A DNA stretch of 6,961 nucleotides from Desulfobacterales bacterium. GTDB lineage: Bacteria; Desulfobacterota; Desulfobacteria; Desulfobacterales; JAUCGF01. The notes under the pieces were generated by a model. The model was not told where the DNA came from. It worked only from the letters and a program-made list of their open reading frames with translations, and ran no database searches. Shown in pieces: positions 1 to 6,054 of this stretch. The translations under genes and the position numbers were made by a program. The stretch is taken from positions 1 to 6,961 of the forward strand of contig JAOZRC010000285.1 in the NCBI GenBank assembly GCA_029940345.1, written 5' to 3'. Position 1 is the stretch's first letter. Each line of letters begins with the position of its first letter.

Positions 1-527
1 TAAGAGTGCCTGTGGATATGGTTGTTTTATGTTCCGCCATTGAGGCGCGTAAATCCGCCACGGATGTGGGACGAATTTTTGGTGTCAACCAGGGTGCCGA
101 TGGTTTTTTTCTGGAAGAGCATCCCAAATTAGGGCCATTGAACACCGCCACTGACGGGGTCTTTCTGGCCGGAGCCTGCCAGTCTCCCAAAGATGTGCCG
201 GATACAGTCGCCCAGGCTTCCGGAGCTGCGGCCAAAGCGCTTTCTTTGGCAACGCGAGGCCACGTCGAAGTGCCTTCTGCAATTTCCTGGATTGATCCGG
301 ATATTTGCGCCGGATGTAAAACCTGTATCGCACTTTGCGCTTACTCGGCTATTGAGTTTGATGAACGCCGAGGCGTTTCCGTGGTCAACGAAGCGGTCTG
401 TAAAGGATGCGGCAGTTGCAGCGGATTCTGTCCCAGCGGCGCCGCCCAGGTCAGGCATTTTCAGAAAAAACAGCTTTTTGCGGAATTTGATGGGATTATG
501 GATGCTTTGAATGCGGTCAGTATGTGA
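1..527 (+). CDS. hdrA: HdrA-like protein, C-terminal part (5' end outside window)
   Basis: This is the tail of a heterodisulfide reductase subunit A, the FAD and iron-sulfur core of Hdr electron-bifurcating complexes. The frame is open to the left edge (codon AGA at 3-5 precedes a GTG at 6), so the true start lies upstream and that GTG should not be taken as the start. Visible parts are the end of the thioredoxin-reductase-like FAD domain, with the family stretch GVFLAGACQSPKDVPDTVAQ (about nt 159-218), and two C-terminal ferredoxin motifs of the form CxxCxxCxxxC. Their cysteine codons are at 306, 315, 324 and 336, and at 399, 408, 417 and 429; the second motif ends in CP. In the family these two [4Fe-4S] clusters lead electrons towards MvhD-type partners, and mvhD follows 0.2 kb downstream. 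The gene ends in TGA at 525-527. It is separate from the larger hdrA-type gene at 2493. HdrA identity is confident; the missing N-terminal part cannot be judged. Confidence 0.93.
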   Translation, partial: RVPVDMVVLCSAIEARKSATDVGRIFGVNQGADGFFLEEHPKLGPLNTATDGVFLAGACQSPKDVPDTVAQASGAAAKALSLATRGHVEVPSAISWIDPDICAGCKTCIALCAYSAIEFDERRGVSVVNEAVCKGCGSCSGFCPSGAAQVRHFQKKQLFAEFDGIMDALNAVSM

Positions 528-531
528 TGTA

Positions 532-726
532 ATGATTGATAAAACAACGATGATCATGTTAACCGAATTAAAAGATGAATGCCTGAGATACATAAAATTA
601 ACGGATCAAATTGAATTGGAAGGACTGACAGAAGACCAACTTGCAAACATATTAGGAGAATTAACCGCTTCGACAGCCCATTTGAATATTCATTCAGAAA
701 CAGTAAAAAATATAATTGAACAATAA
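532..726 (+). CDS. small AT-rich hypothetical protein between hdrA and mvhD
   Basis: I do not recognise this 64-residue product. It is charged, has no cysteines beyond one near the N-terminus (DECLRY), no signal peptide and no membrane segment. It looks like two or three short amphipathic helices (ELKDECLRYIKL, LTEDQLANILGELTA, ETVKNIIEQ). The start is uncertain. ATG at 532 lies 4 nt after the hdrA stop and would suit translational coupling. ATG at 511 would overlap hdrA by 17 nt, and ATGs at 550 and 556 are also possible. None has a good Shine-Dalgarno site. Composition is unlike the neighbours: 58 G/C in the 180 nt at 541-720 (32%), against 34 of 60 in a sample of the frhB-like gene at 1801-1860. 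Its position in the operon, the coding-like stop and the strong RBS of mvhD following directly suggest a real gene, perhaps a small assembly or regulatory partner; that role is a guess. Confidence 0.6.
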   Translation: MIDKTTMIMLTELKDECLRYIKLTDQIELEGLTEDQLANILGELTASTAHLNIHSETVKNIIEQ

Positions 727-743
727 AAGTTCACTCTTCAAAA

Positions 744-750
744 GAGGAGG
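744..750 (+). promoter_or_regulatory. strong Shine-Dalgarno site of mvhD
   Basis: GAGGAGG ends 5 nt before the ATG at 756. It is the best ribosome binding site in the window and fixes the mvhD start. It contrasts with the small ORF just upstream, which has no clear site. Confidence 0.85.
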
Positions 751-755
751 AAAGC

Positions 756-1178
756 ATGGACGATTTTGAACCCACCATCATTGCTTTTGTTTGCAATTGG
801 TGTACTTACACCGCCGCAGATCTGGCGGGAACATCGCGTTTAGCGTATCCTAAAAATGTCAGGCTGATCCGCGTCATGTGTACCGGCATGGTTGACCCCC
901 AACATGTGATCAAAGCTTTTCTGGAAGGCGCCGATGGTGTTTTAGTCAGCGGGTGCCATCCCGGCGACTGCCACTACATTAATGGAAACTATAAGGCCCG
1001 GCGTCGCATCAAGCTGCTAAAGGAGATTCTGCCTCAGTTCGGCTTTGATGAAAAGCGACTCCGATTGACATGGATCGGAGCCAGTGACGGAATCCAGTTT
1101 GCCGAAATTATGCGAGAACTGGTGATGCAGGTTAAAGCGCTCGGTCCCAGTGAGGCGCGCTTGAAAATGGTCATCTGA
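756..1178 (+). CDS. mvhD: MvhD/FlpD-like [2Fe-2S] electron-transfer subunit
   Basis: This 140-residue cytoplasmic protein matches the delta subunit of methyl-viologen-reducing hydrogenase (MvhD/FlpD, hydrogenase iron-sulfur subunit). The family carries a [2Fe-2S] cluster and passes electrons between an oxidoreductase and HdrA. Full family length is present. Visible hallmarks are the N-terminal CNWC pair (Cys13, Cys16), the RVMCTGMVDP segment (Cys42) and the SGCHPGDCHY segment (Cys67, Cys72). No selenocysteine TGA replaces any of these, although some relatives carry one. The start is set by GAGGAGG 5 nt upstream. It follows an hdrA and a small ORF and precedes an frhB-like gene. No hydrogenase large or small subunit is seen, so the donor or acceptor is probably the FrhB-like protein rather than H2; that part is inference. 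The following gap (1179-1275) carries heptad repeats in inverted orientation. Confidence 0.95.
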   Translation: MDDFEPTIIAFVCNWCTYTAADLAGTSRLAYPKNVRLIRVMCTGMVDPQHVIKAFLEGADGVLVSGCHPGDCHYINGNYKARRRIKLLKEILPQFGFDEKRLRLTWIGASDGIQFAEIMRELVMQVKALGPSEARLKMVI

Positions 1179-1186
1179 CAAATAAA

Positions 1187-1265
1187 GCGTTCAGGTTTCA
1201 GGTGTCAGGGCGTTGCTGCTGAACACTGACACCTGGCATGTGAAACCTATAACACCTGTTAACAC
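1187..1265 (+). repeat. degenerate heptad repeat with inverted symmetry (spacer 1)
   Basis: The 97-nt gap between mvhD and the frhB-like gene is built of 7-nt words. On the left, related words start at 1187, 1194 and 1201 (for example GGTTTCA, GGTGTCA). On the right, complementary words appear as GACACCT (1228) and GAAACCT (1242). The result is an imperfect hairpin: CAGGTGTCAG (1199-1208) pairs perfectly with 1226-1235, and AGGTTT (1193-1198) pairs with 1243-1248 after a bulge of exactly 7 nt. No T-run follows, so it does not look like an intrinsic terminator. Confidence 0.65.
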
Positions 1266-1270
1266 GGAGG
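1266..1270 (+). promoter_or_regulatory. Shine-Dalgarno site deciding the frhB-like start
   Basis: GGAGG lies 5 nt before ATG 1276. This selects ATG 1276 over an in-frame TTG at 1213, whose extension would only translate the heptad-repeat spacer. Confidence 0.85.
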
Positions 1271-1275
1271 CGGTA

Positions 1276-2415
1276 ATGACAACAACGGCCAAACTTGATG
1301 TCAACAACCAGGATATTTTATTGACGTTGCGGGAATTTCTTCAATCGGTTCTTCAACAGAATGAAATCAGCGCTATTTTGGCGCCGCAACGACTGCCGAT
1401 GAAAAACGTAGTTATGCCTGTACTTATAACTGATCCCGAACAATTAAACCGCGCGGATCCGCTGGCTCCGTATTTCCCGCTAAATGCCGCGCGTCTGGTC
1501 ACCCGCCTGACTCGCAAGCCGTCAGGCGGCAAGGTGGCCGTTGTTTTACGTTCTTGTGAAATACGTGCTTTTATTGAGTTGGTGAAACTCAACCAGGGGC
1601 AAACGGATGATATTATTATTATTGGAACAGATTGCCTGGGCGCTTATAGCAACACTGATTATTTAAAGAAAGCAGGTGATGACCCGGATGCGTTTACACG
1701 CCGTTTTTGCGAAAATGCGCTAAACAGCCCAAACGAATCGGTCGATGATGCTGAACTGATACCGGCATGCAGGGCCTGTGAACATCCGATTCCAGACGGT
1801 GCCGATCTGCTCATCGGTCTTTTGGGAATCGACACAAGTAAGCAACTGCTCGTCCGCGCCCAGACGCTGGCAGGCGAGGAACTGCTGGTCAAGCTTGACC
1901 TGCCCACTTTTGAAGAGCCAGACGCGCGGCAGAAAGCTGTTGACGCGCTCATAAAAAAACGCATTGATTATCGGGACCGGATGTTTGCCGCCACCCACGA
2001 AGCCACGGACAGTCTGGAAAAAATGACCGCTTATCTGGCCGGTTGCATCAATTGCTACAACTGCCGCATCGCCTGTCCGGTGTGTTACTGCAAAGAATGC
2101 GTTTTTGTAACGGATGTGTTTTACCATGAGCCGTTTCAATATCTGCAATGGGCGCGTAATAAAGGCGCGCTTAAAATGCCGACAGACACTGTTTTTTATC
2201 ACCTGACGCGACTGGCGCATATCAGCACCGCCTGTGTCGGCTGCGGCCAGTGTACCAATGCCTGTCCCAATGACATCCCGGTGATGGAACTGTTCCGTAT
2301 GGTGTCGCATCGCACCCAGCAAGCCTTTGACTATGAAGCCGGTCGCAATATTGAAGAGGAGCCGCCGCTGTCTGTTTTTCGGGAAGATGAATTTAAGGAC
2401 ATTGTAGGAATTTAG
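1276..2415 (+). CDS. FrhB/FdhB-like flavin and [4Fe-4S] oxidoreductase subunit
   Basis: This 379-residue protein resembles the beta subunit family of coenzyme F420-reducing hydrogenase and formate dehydrogenase (FrhB/FdhB, C-terminal family domain), joined to a C-terminal ferredoxin region. The family binds FAD and exchanges electron pairs with F420, or in bacteria with other two-electron carriers. The first 200 residues carry the family signature GGKVAVVLRSCEIRAF (Cys94) and IIIIGTDCLG (Cys120), with further cysteines at 145, 165 and 168. Residues 257-275 hold seven cysteines (257, 260, 263, 267, 270, 272, 275), enough for one CxxCxxCxxxC cluster plus extra ligands. A second CxxCxxCxxxCP motif uses 320, 323, 326 and 330. 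It sits between mvhD and the fused hdrA, so it is the probable entry or exit point for electrons in the complex. The native partner cannot be told from sequence. The start at ATG 1276 is chosen by GGAGG. No signal peptide or membrane segment is seen. Confidence 0.85.
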   Translation: MTTTAKLDVNNQDILLTLREFLQSVLQQNEISAILAPQRLPMKNVVMPVLITDPEQLNRADPLAPYFPLNAARLVTRLTRKPSGGKVAVVLRSCEIRAFIELVKLNQGQTDDIIIIGTDCLGAYSNTDYLKKAGDDPDAFTRRFCENALNSPNESVDDAELIPACRACEHPIPDGADLLIGLLGIDTSKQLLVRAQTLAGEELLVKLDLPTFEEPDARQKAVDALIKKRIDYRDRMFAATHEATDSLEKMTAYLAGCINCYNCRIACPVCYCKECVFVTDVFYHEPFQYLQWARNKGALKMPTDTVFYHLTRLAHISTACVGCGQCTNACPNDIPVMELFRMVSHRTQQAFDYEAGRNIEEEPPLSVFREDEFKDIVGI

Positions 2416-2420
2416 TAATA

Positions 2421-2476
2421 CGGAGTTCGGAATTGGGAACGCAGAATTCCGAACTCCGAATTCACAATTCTCAATT
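2421..2476 (+). repeat. degenerate heptad repeat with perfect 14-bp palindrome (spacer 2)
   Basis: Eight consecutive 7-nt units start at 2421, 2428, 2435, 2442, 2449, 2456, 2463 and 2470. They approach the form CNSAATT (for example CGGAATT, CCGAATT). Units 1-2 and 4-6 also form a perfect inverted repeat: CGGAGTTCGGAATT at 2421-2434 against 2445-2458, with a 10-nt loop. No T-run follows, so a terminator is unlikely. The array fills nearly the whole gap between the frhB-like gene and the Shine-Dalgarno site of the fused hdrA. Confidence 0.75.
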
Positions 2477-2480
2477 CCAA

Positions 2481-2486
2481 AAGGGG
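2481..2486 (+). promoter_or_regulatory. Shine-Dalgarno site deciding the fused hdrA start
   Basis: AAGGGG lies 6 nt before ATG 2493. It supports that ATG over an in-frame TTG at 2433, which falls inside the heptad repeat and would add 20 repeat-encoded residues. Confidence 0.75.
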
Positions 2487-2492
2487 TTTACG

Positions 2493-5400
2493 ATGAATAA
2501 AAAAGTAGGTAAAGCGCTGGTTGTCGGAGCCGGAATCAGTGGCATCCGGTCGGCGCTTGATCTGGCGGAATTTGGCTACGGCGTAACATTGATTGACCGG
2601 GATTTACACCTGGGCGGTGTTTTAAGCCAACTGGATTACCAGTTTCCCACAGATCGTTGCGGTATGTGTAAAATGCTGCCCCTGACAGATCGGGACGCCT
2701 CCTCCCAGTATTGTCTGCGCAAAGGCCTGTTCCATGAAAACATCGACATTCGATTGGGAACGGAACTCATAGACGTGGATGGCGAACCCGGACGCTTTGA
2801 AGTGTTGCTAAAAGAAAAACCCCGCTGGGTGGATGCAGAACGCTGCATCGGCTGCGGCGACTGCGTTCCGGTTTGTCCGGTTGAAATTCCGGATGCCTTT
2901 AATGCCGATATGGGGACGCGCAAAGCTATTTTTCGACCCGTTCCTCATGCCATTCCCAATCCGTACGCTATTGATTTTGCAGCTTGCACACGTTGCGGTG
3001 AGTGTGAAAAGGTCTGTCCCACCGATGCGATACATGTTTCCGACCAGAAACGTCAGGAATTCAATATTTTAATCACCGATGATGAACTGGTGGTGCGGGA
3101 CTCTTTGAAAGAGTGGCTCGAAGATGAAGGCTTTACCGTAGAGATGGCTGCTTCCGGCCCAGAAGCGCTGGAGATGTTAGCCCAAAAAACGTATCATTTA
3201 TTGTTGACCGATATCAAAATGCCCGGAATGGACGGCGTGGAGTTGCTTAAACACGCCAAGGAAAAGCAGCCTGATCTGTACGTCGTTATGATGACCGCTT
3301 ATGCAACGGTTGAAACTGCTGTGGAAGCCATGAAAATCGGCGCGCTGGATTACCTGATGAAGCCGTTTGACCCAGACGTTCTAATCCCTAAAGTCCTTAA
3401 GATTTATGAAGATGTTGAGATTTCACAGGGGCAGCGGCTGGAGGTCGGCGCAATTGTTTTTTCCGGCGGCGTCTCCTATTACGACCCTACTGGCACCAAG
3501 GACCCGTTTGGGTATGATCTCTATCCAGATGTGGTCACCAGCCTTGAATTTGAGCGCTTGTTTTCCGGGGTCGGGCCGACCCAGGGACGCCTGCTGCGTC
3601 CTTCGACAGGTCAGCCGGTGGGCAAAGTGGCCTGGATTCAATGTGTCGGTTCCCGCGATTTGCAAACAGACGCTGATTTTTGTTCCAATATCTGCTGCAT
3701 GTACGCTATCAAAGAAGCCCGTGTCGCCAAGGAAAAATACGGCAATGAATTGGAAACGGCGATTTTTTATATGGATATGCGCACATTTGGAAAATCTTAT
3801 CAACGCTACCGCGATCAGGCGGAAACAGAGCATGGGGTCACGTTTATCAAAGGGCGCGTTCACTCGGTTACGGCAGATGATAAAACCGGTCTGATGTTGT
3901 TGCGCTATGTAAATTATGACGGCGCGTTGTTTGAATCGCACTGGGATATGGTCGTTCTGGCTGTGGGCCAGCGTCCGGCGGCAGGCGCTGAAAAGATAGC
4001 TGAAACGTTGGGGATCGAACTAAATCCGTGGGGTTTTTGTAAGACCCGGCCGTTTTCCATGAGCCAAACCGTCGACGCCGACGACACTGCGCGTCAGGGA
4101 ATCGTTGTCAGCGGCGCTTTTAGCGGTCTCAAGGATATCAGTGAAACGGTCATCCAGGCGTCATCCGCTTCTGTCTGCGCCTCTCGCGTGATCCATGCTT
4201 CCGGCGGCAGCCTCGCGCCGGAAATAGTTGAGCAAGCTGAAATAAAGGATGTTTCAAGTGAGTTACCCCGAATTTTAATTGCGATTTGCACCTGCGGAAG
4301 CGCGCTCACCGCATATATCAGCCCACCAGAATGGCAGGCCGGTTTGAAGTCAGACCCCGCGGTTATGGACATAGAACTTCTGGACCAGACCTGTACGGCC
4401 ATGGGGTGGGACGCTTTGATCGAATCCGTGCGCAAGCACGCACCGAATCGTGTGCTCATCGGAGCCTGCCAACCATACATTTACGCCCGTAAACTGCGTG
4501 AACTGGGTGAACAAGTCGGACTGGCGCCGGCGCTTATTGATGTGGTCGATATTCGCAGTCCGGTGTTTACGGCCTCGGAAGGCGATGAATCTGAAAAAGA
4601 TATGTCACACAATAAAATCAGCGCTGAAATAGCCCGAATACTGACAATGGGTGTTGTCCGTCTTAAAAGTGTCGAACCCTCGCCAACGCCTTACCTGCCA
4701 GTAGAGCAACGCGCCTTGATCGTGGGCGGCGGTATTGCAGGCATGACAGCAGCGCTGGCCATTGCCGATCATGGGTTTGCAACCGACCTTATTGAAAAGA
4801 AAGCCGATTTAGGCGGCAACCTGCGCTGGCTGACAACTACTATCGAAGGAGATGATTTGCAGGCCCTGTATGAAACGACCTTTCAGCAAGTCACCAAACA
4901 TCCGCTGATCCAGGTGTATGCGCACACCGAGGTAGTTGCCGCTTATGGTCAGGTGGGACATTTTGTTACCACCATTGAAAACCGGGACGGCGAGGTCGAT
5001 ACATTGGAACATGGGGTTGCCATTTTGGCGACGGGCGGCGAGGAAGCTGTCACTGATGCATACAACCATGGGGCTGACCCTAAGATTGTCACTCAAAAAG
5101 AGTTGGAAATCGGGCTGCATGATCATACCATCGACACGGCCCGGTTGGAAACCGTCGTGATGATTCAATGCGTTGGTTCACGCGAAGAGCCGCGAAATTA
5201 TTGCAGTCGTATCTGCTGTGTCACCGCTTTGAAACACGCCCTGGATTTGAAAACCCTGAATCCTGAAATAATGGTTTACATTCTTTATCGGGATATGATG
5301 AGTTATGGCTTTAATGAAACCTATTTCACCCAGGCGCGTGAAGCCGGTGTGATTTTCATCGCTTATACAAAAGATCAAAAACCGGAAGTCGCCCTGGGCG

Positions 5401-5963
5401 ATGAAACGGATGCCAAAGTGCAAGTCACAACGTTTGAATCGCTTCTTGGGCAAAACGTGCAAATTGACGCTGATTTACTGGTTCTGGCAACAGGCGTAAC
5501 GCCTGATCTTCCGCCCGCTCTGGCCGATGCGTTTGGCGCTATCCGGGATCAGGATGGCTTTTTCCAGGAAGCCGAATCCAAATGGCGTCCGGTGGATGCC
5601 ATCAAAGAGGGTGTGTTTGCTTGTGGCCTGGTGCATTCACCGCGTAATGTCACCGAAGCGATTGCCACGGCGGAAGCCGCATCGCAACGCGCTTTGCGCA
5701 TTCTTGCCGCTGCCACTCTGCCGGCCGGTAAAGTAGTGGCGATTGTCCGCCACAGCTTGTGCAGTTTATGTGAACTCTGTATTGAAGCTTGTCCTTATGG
5801 AGCACGTACGCTTGATATTGATTTGGAAAAGGTGGAGGTCAATCCGGTGATGTGCCAGGGGTGCGGTTCTTGCGCCAGCGTATGCCCCAACAGCGCTTCC
5901 GTTGTCGAAGGCTTTGAAATGCCGCAGATGTTCGGTGTTATTGATGCGGCCCTGGTAAACTGA
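2493..5963 (+). CDS. hdrA: tandem HdrA-like fusion with inserted response-regulator receiver domain
   Basis: This 1156-residue protein contains two HdrA-type FAD modules in one chain. Module 1 (about 1-575) has the FAD motif VGAGISG (11-17), then FPTDRCGMCK with Cys56 and Cys59. Two ferredoxin motifs follow: Cys118, 121, 124, 128 and Cys165, 168, 171, 175. Next come a complete receiver domain (190-308) and the second half of the FAD domain (LEVGAIVFSGG at 316-326, IQCVGSRD at 382-389, CSNICCMYAIKEA at 397-409, YMDMR, AVGQRP). Module 2 has the HdrA N-terminal domain (about 593-730: CTCGS at 599-603, VLIGACQP at 654-661), the FAD motif VGGGIAG (744-750), IQCVGSRE and CSRICC. It ends with two ferredoxin motifs (Cys1090, 1093, 1096, 1100 and 1121, 1124, 1127, 1131). 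The expected role is flavin-based electron bifurcation or confurcation in the cytoplasm. Typical single HdrA proteins are about 650 residues. The frame is unbroken, arguing against an assembly chimera. HdrA identity is firm; the regulatory role of the receiver is inference. Confidence 0.93.
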   Translation: MNKKVGKALVVGAGISGIRSALDLAEFGYGVTLIDRDLHLGGVLSQLDYQFPTDRCGMCKMLPLTDRDASSQYCLRKGLFHENIDIRLGTELIDVDGEPGRFEVLLKEKPRWVDAERCIGCGDCVPVCPVEIPDAFNADMGTRKAIFRPVPHAIPNPYAIDFAACTRCGECEKVCPTDAIHVSDQKRQEFNILITDDELVVRDSLKEWLEDEGFTVEMAASGPEALEMLAQKTYHLLLTDIKMPGMDGVELLKHAKEKQPDLYVVMMTAYATVETAVEAMKIGALDYLMKPFDPDVLIPKVLKIYEDVEISQGQRLEVGAIVFSGGVSYYDPTGTKDPFGYDLYPDVVTSLEFERLFSGVGPTQGRLLRPSTGQPVGKVAWIQCVGSRDLQTDADFCSNICCMYAIKEARVAKEKYGNELETAIFYMDMRTFGKSYQRYRDQAETEHGVTFIKGRVHSVTADDKTGLMLLRYVNYDGALFESHWDMVVLAVGQRPAAGAEKIAETLGIELNPWGFCKTRPFSMSQTVDADDTARQGIVVSGAFSGLKDISETVIQASSASVCASRVIHASGGSLAPEIVEQAEIKDVSSELPRILIAICTCGSALTAYISPPEWQAGLKSDPAVMDIELLDQTCTAMGWDALIESVRKHAPNRVLIGACQPYIYARKLRELGEQVGLAPALIDVVDIRSPVFTASEGDESEKDMSHNKISAEIARILTMGVVRLKSVEPSPTPYLPVEQRALIVGGGIAGMTAALAIADHGFATDLIEKKADLGGNLRWLTTTIEGDDLQALYETTFQQVTKHPLIQVYAHTEVVAAYGQVGHFVTTIENRDGEVDTLEHGVAILATGGEEAVTDAYNHGADPKIVTQKELEIGLHDHTIDTARLETVVMIQCVGSREEPRNYCSRICCVTALKHALDLKTLNPEIMVYILYRDMMSYGFNETYFTQAREAGVIFIAYTKDQKPEVALGDETDAKVQVTTFESLLGQNVQIDADLLVLATGVTPDLPPALADAFGAIRDQDGFFQEAESKWRPVDAIKEGVFACGLVHSPRNVTEAIATAEAASQRALRILAAATLPAGKVVAIVRHSLCSLCELCIEACPYGARTLDIDLEKVEVNPVMCQGCGSCASVCPNSASVVEGFEMPQMFGVIDAALVN
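3060..3416 (+). other. CheY/NtrC-like receiver domain inside the HdrA fusion (residues 190-308)
   Basis: Every residue expected for a phosphorylatable receiver is present. The acidic pair is Asp196-Asp197 (ILITDDE), the phosphoacceptor is Asp240 (LLLTDIKMPGMDG), the conserved threonine is Thr268 (MMTAYA) and the lysine is Lys290 (LMKPFDP). The helix and strand pattern covers the normal length of about 120 residues and looks closest to NtrC-family receivers. It sits after the second inserted ferredoxin motif (last Cys175) and before the strand LEVGAIVFSGG that resumes the FAD domain. In ordinary HdrA proteins a short linker of roughly 15-20 residues joins these points. No DNA-binding output domain follows, so the output would be a change in HdrA itself. 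No histidine kinase is visible in the window. Confidence 0.95.
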
Positions 5964-5964
5964 T

Positions 5965-6024
5965 GAACATTGAACATTCAACTTTCAACATCGAACGTTC
6001 AATGAAAACCGAAACCTGAACAAT
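5965..6024 (+). repeat. degenerate heptad repeat (spacer 3, left part)
   Basis: Directly after the TGA of the fused hdrA, 7-nt words begin at 5965, 5972, 5979, 5986 and 5993 (for example GAACATT, CAACTTT). After a 4-nt phase slip, more start at 6004, 6011 and 6018 (for example GAAACCT). ATTGAAC at 5969-5975 pairs with GTTCAAT at 5997-6003. A short T-run (6027-6032) follows, preceded only by a 5-bp stem (5997-6001 with 6017-6021), so a terminator is possible but weak. Confidence 0.65.
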
Positions 6025-6054
6025 TATTTTTTACCGATGCGGTTTATATAAAAT

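Noticed and set aside
525..527. TGA at the end of the first hdrA as a selenocysteine codon
   Set aside because: Readthrough meets another stop within three codons, and both C-terminal ferredoxin motifs are already complete.
129..593. Long minus-strand ORFs opposite the hdrA tail and elsewhere (for example 1720-2322, 3423-3941)
   Set aside because: They are antisense shadows of clearly coding plus-strand genes and show no domain of their own.
1213..1275. N-terminal extension of the FrhB-like protein from a TTG at 1213
   Set aside because: It lies in the inverted heptad spacer; GGAGG at 1266-1270 points to ATG 1276.
2433..2492. N-terminal extension of the fused HdrA from a TTG at 2433
   Set aside because: The extension only translates heptad repeat sequence, while ATG 2493 has AAGGGG at proper spacing and begins just before the FAD motif.
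5997..6032. Intrinsic terminator after the fused hdrA
   Set aside because: The stem is only 5 bp (5997-6001 with 6017-6021), AT-rich, with a 15-nt loop, and the T-run starts 5 nt after it. Downstream hdrC and hdrB belong to the same complex.
6041..6054. Possible -10 box (TATAAA at 6047-6052) for a secondary promoter of hdrC
   Set aside because: No -35 box resembling TTGACA at the right distance; AT-rich sequence at the edge of the repeat element explains the match.
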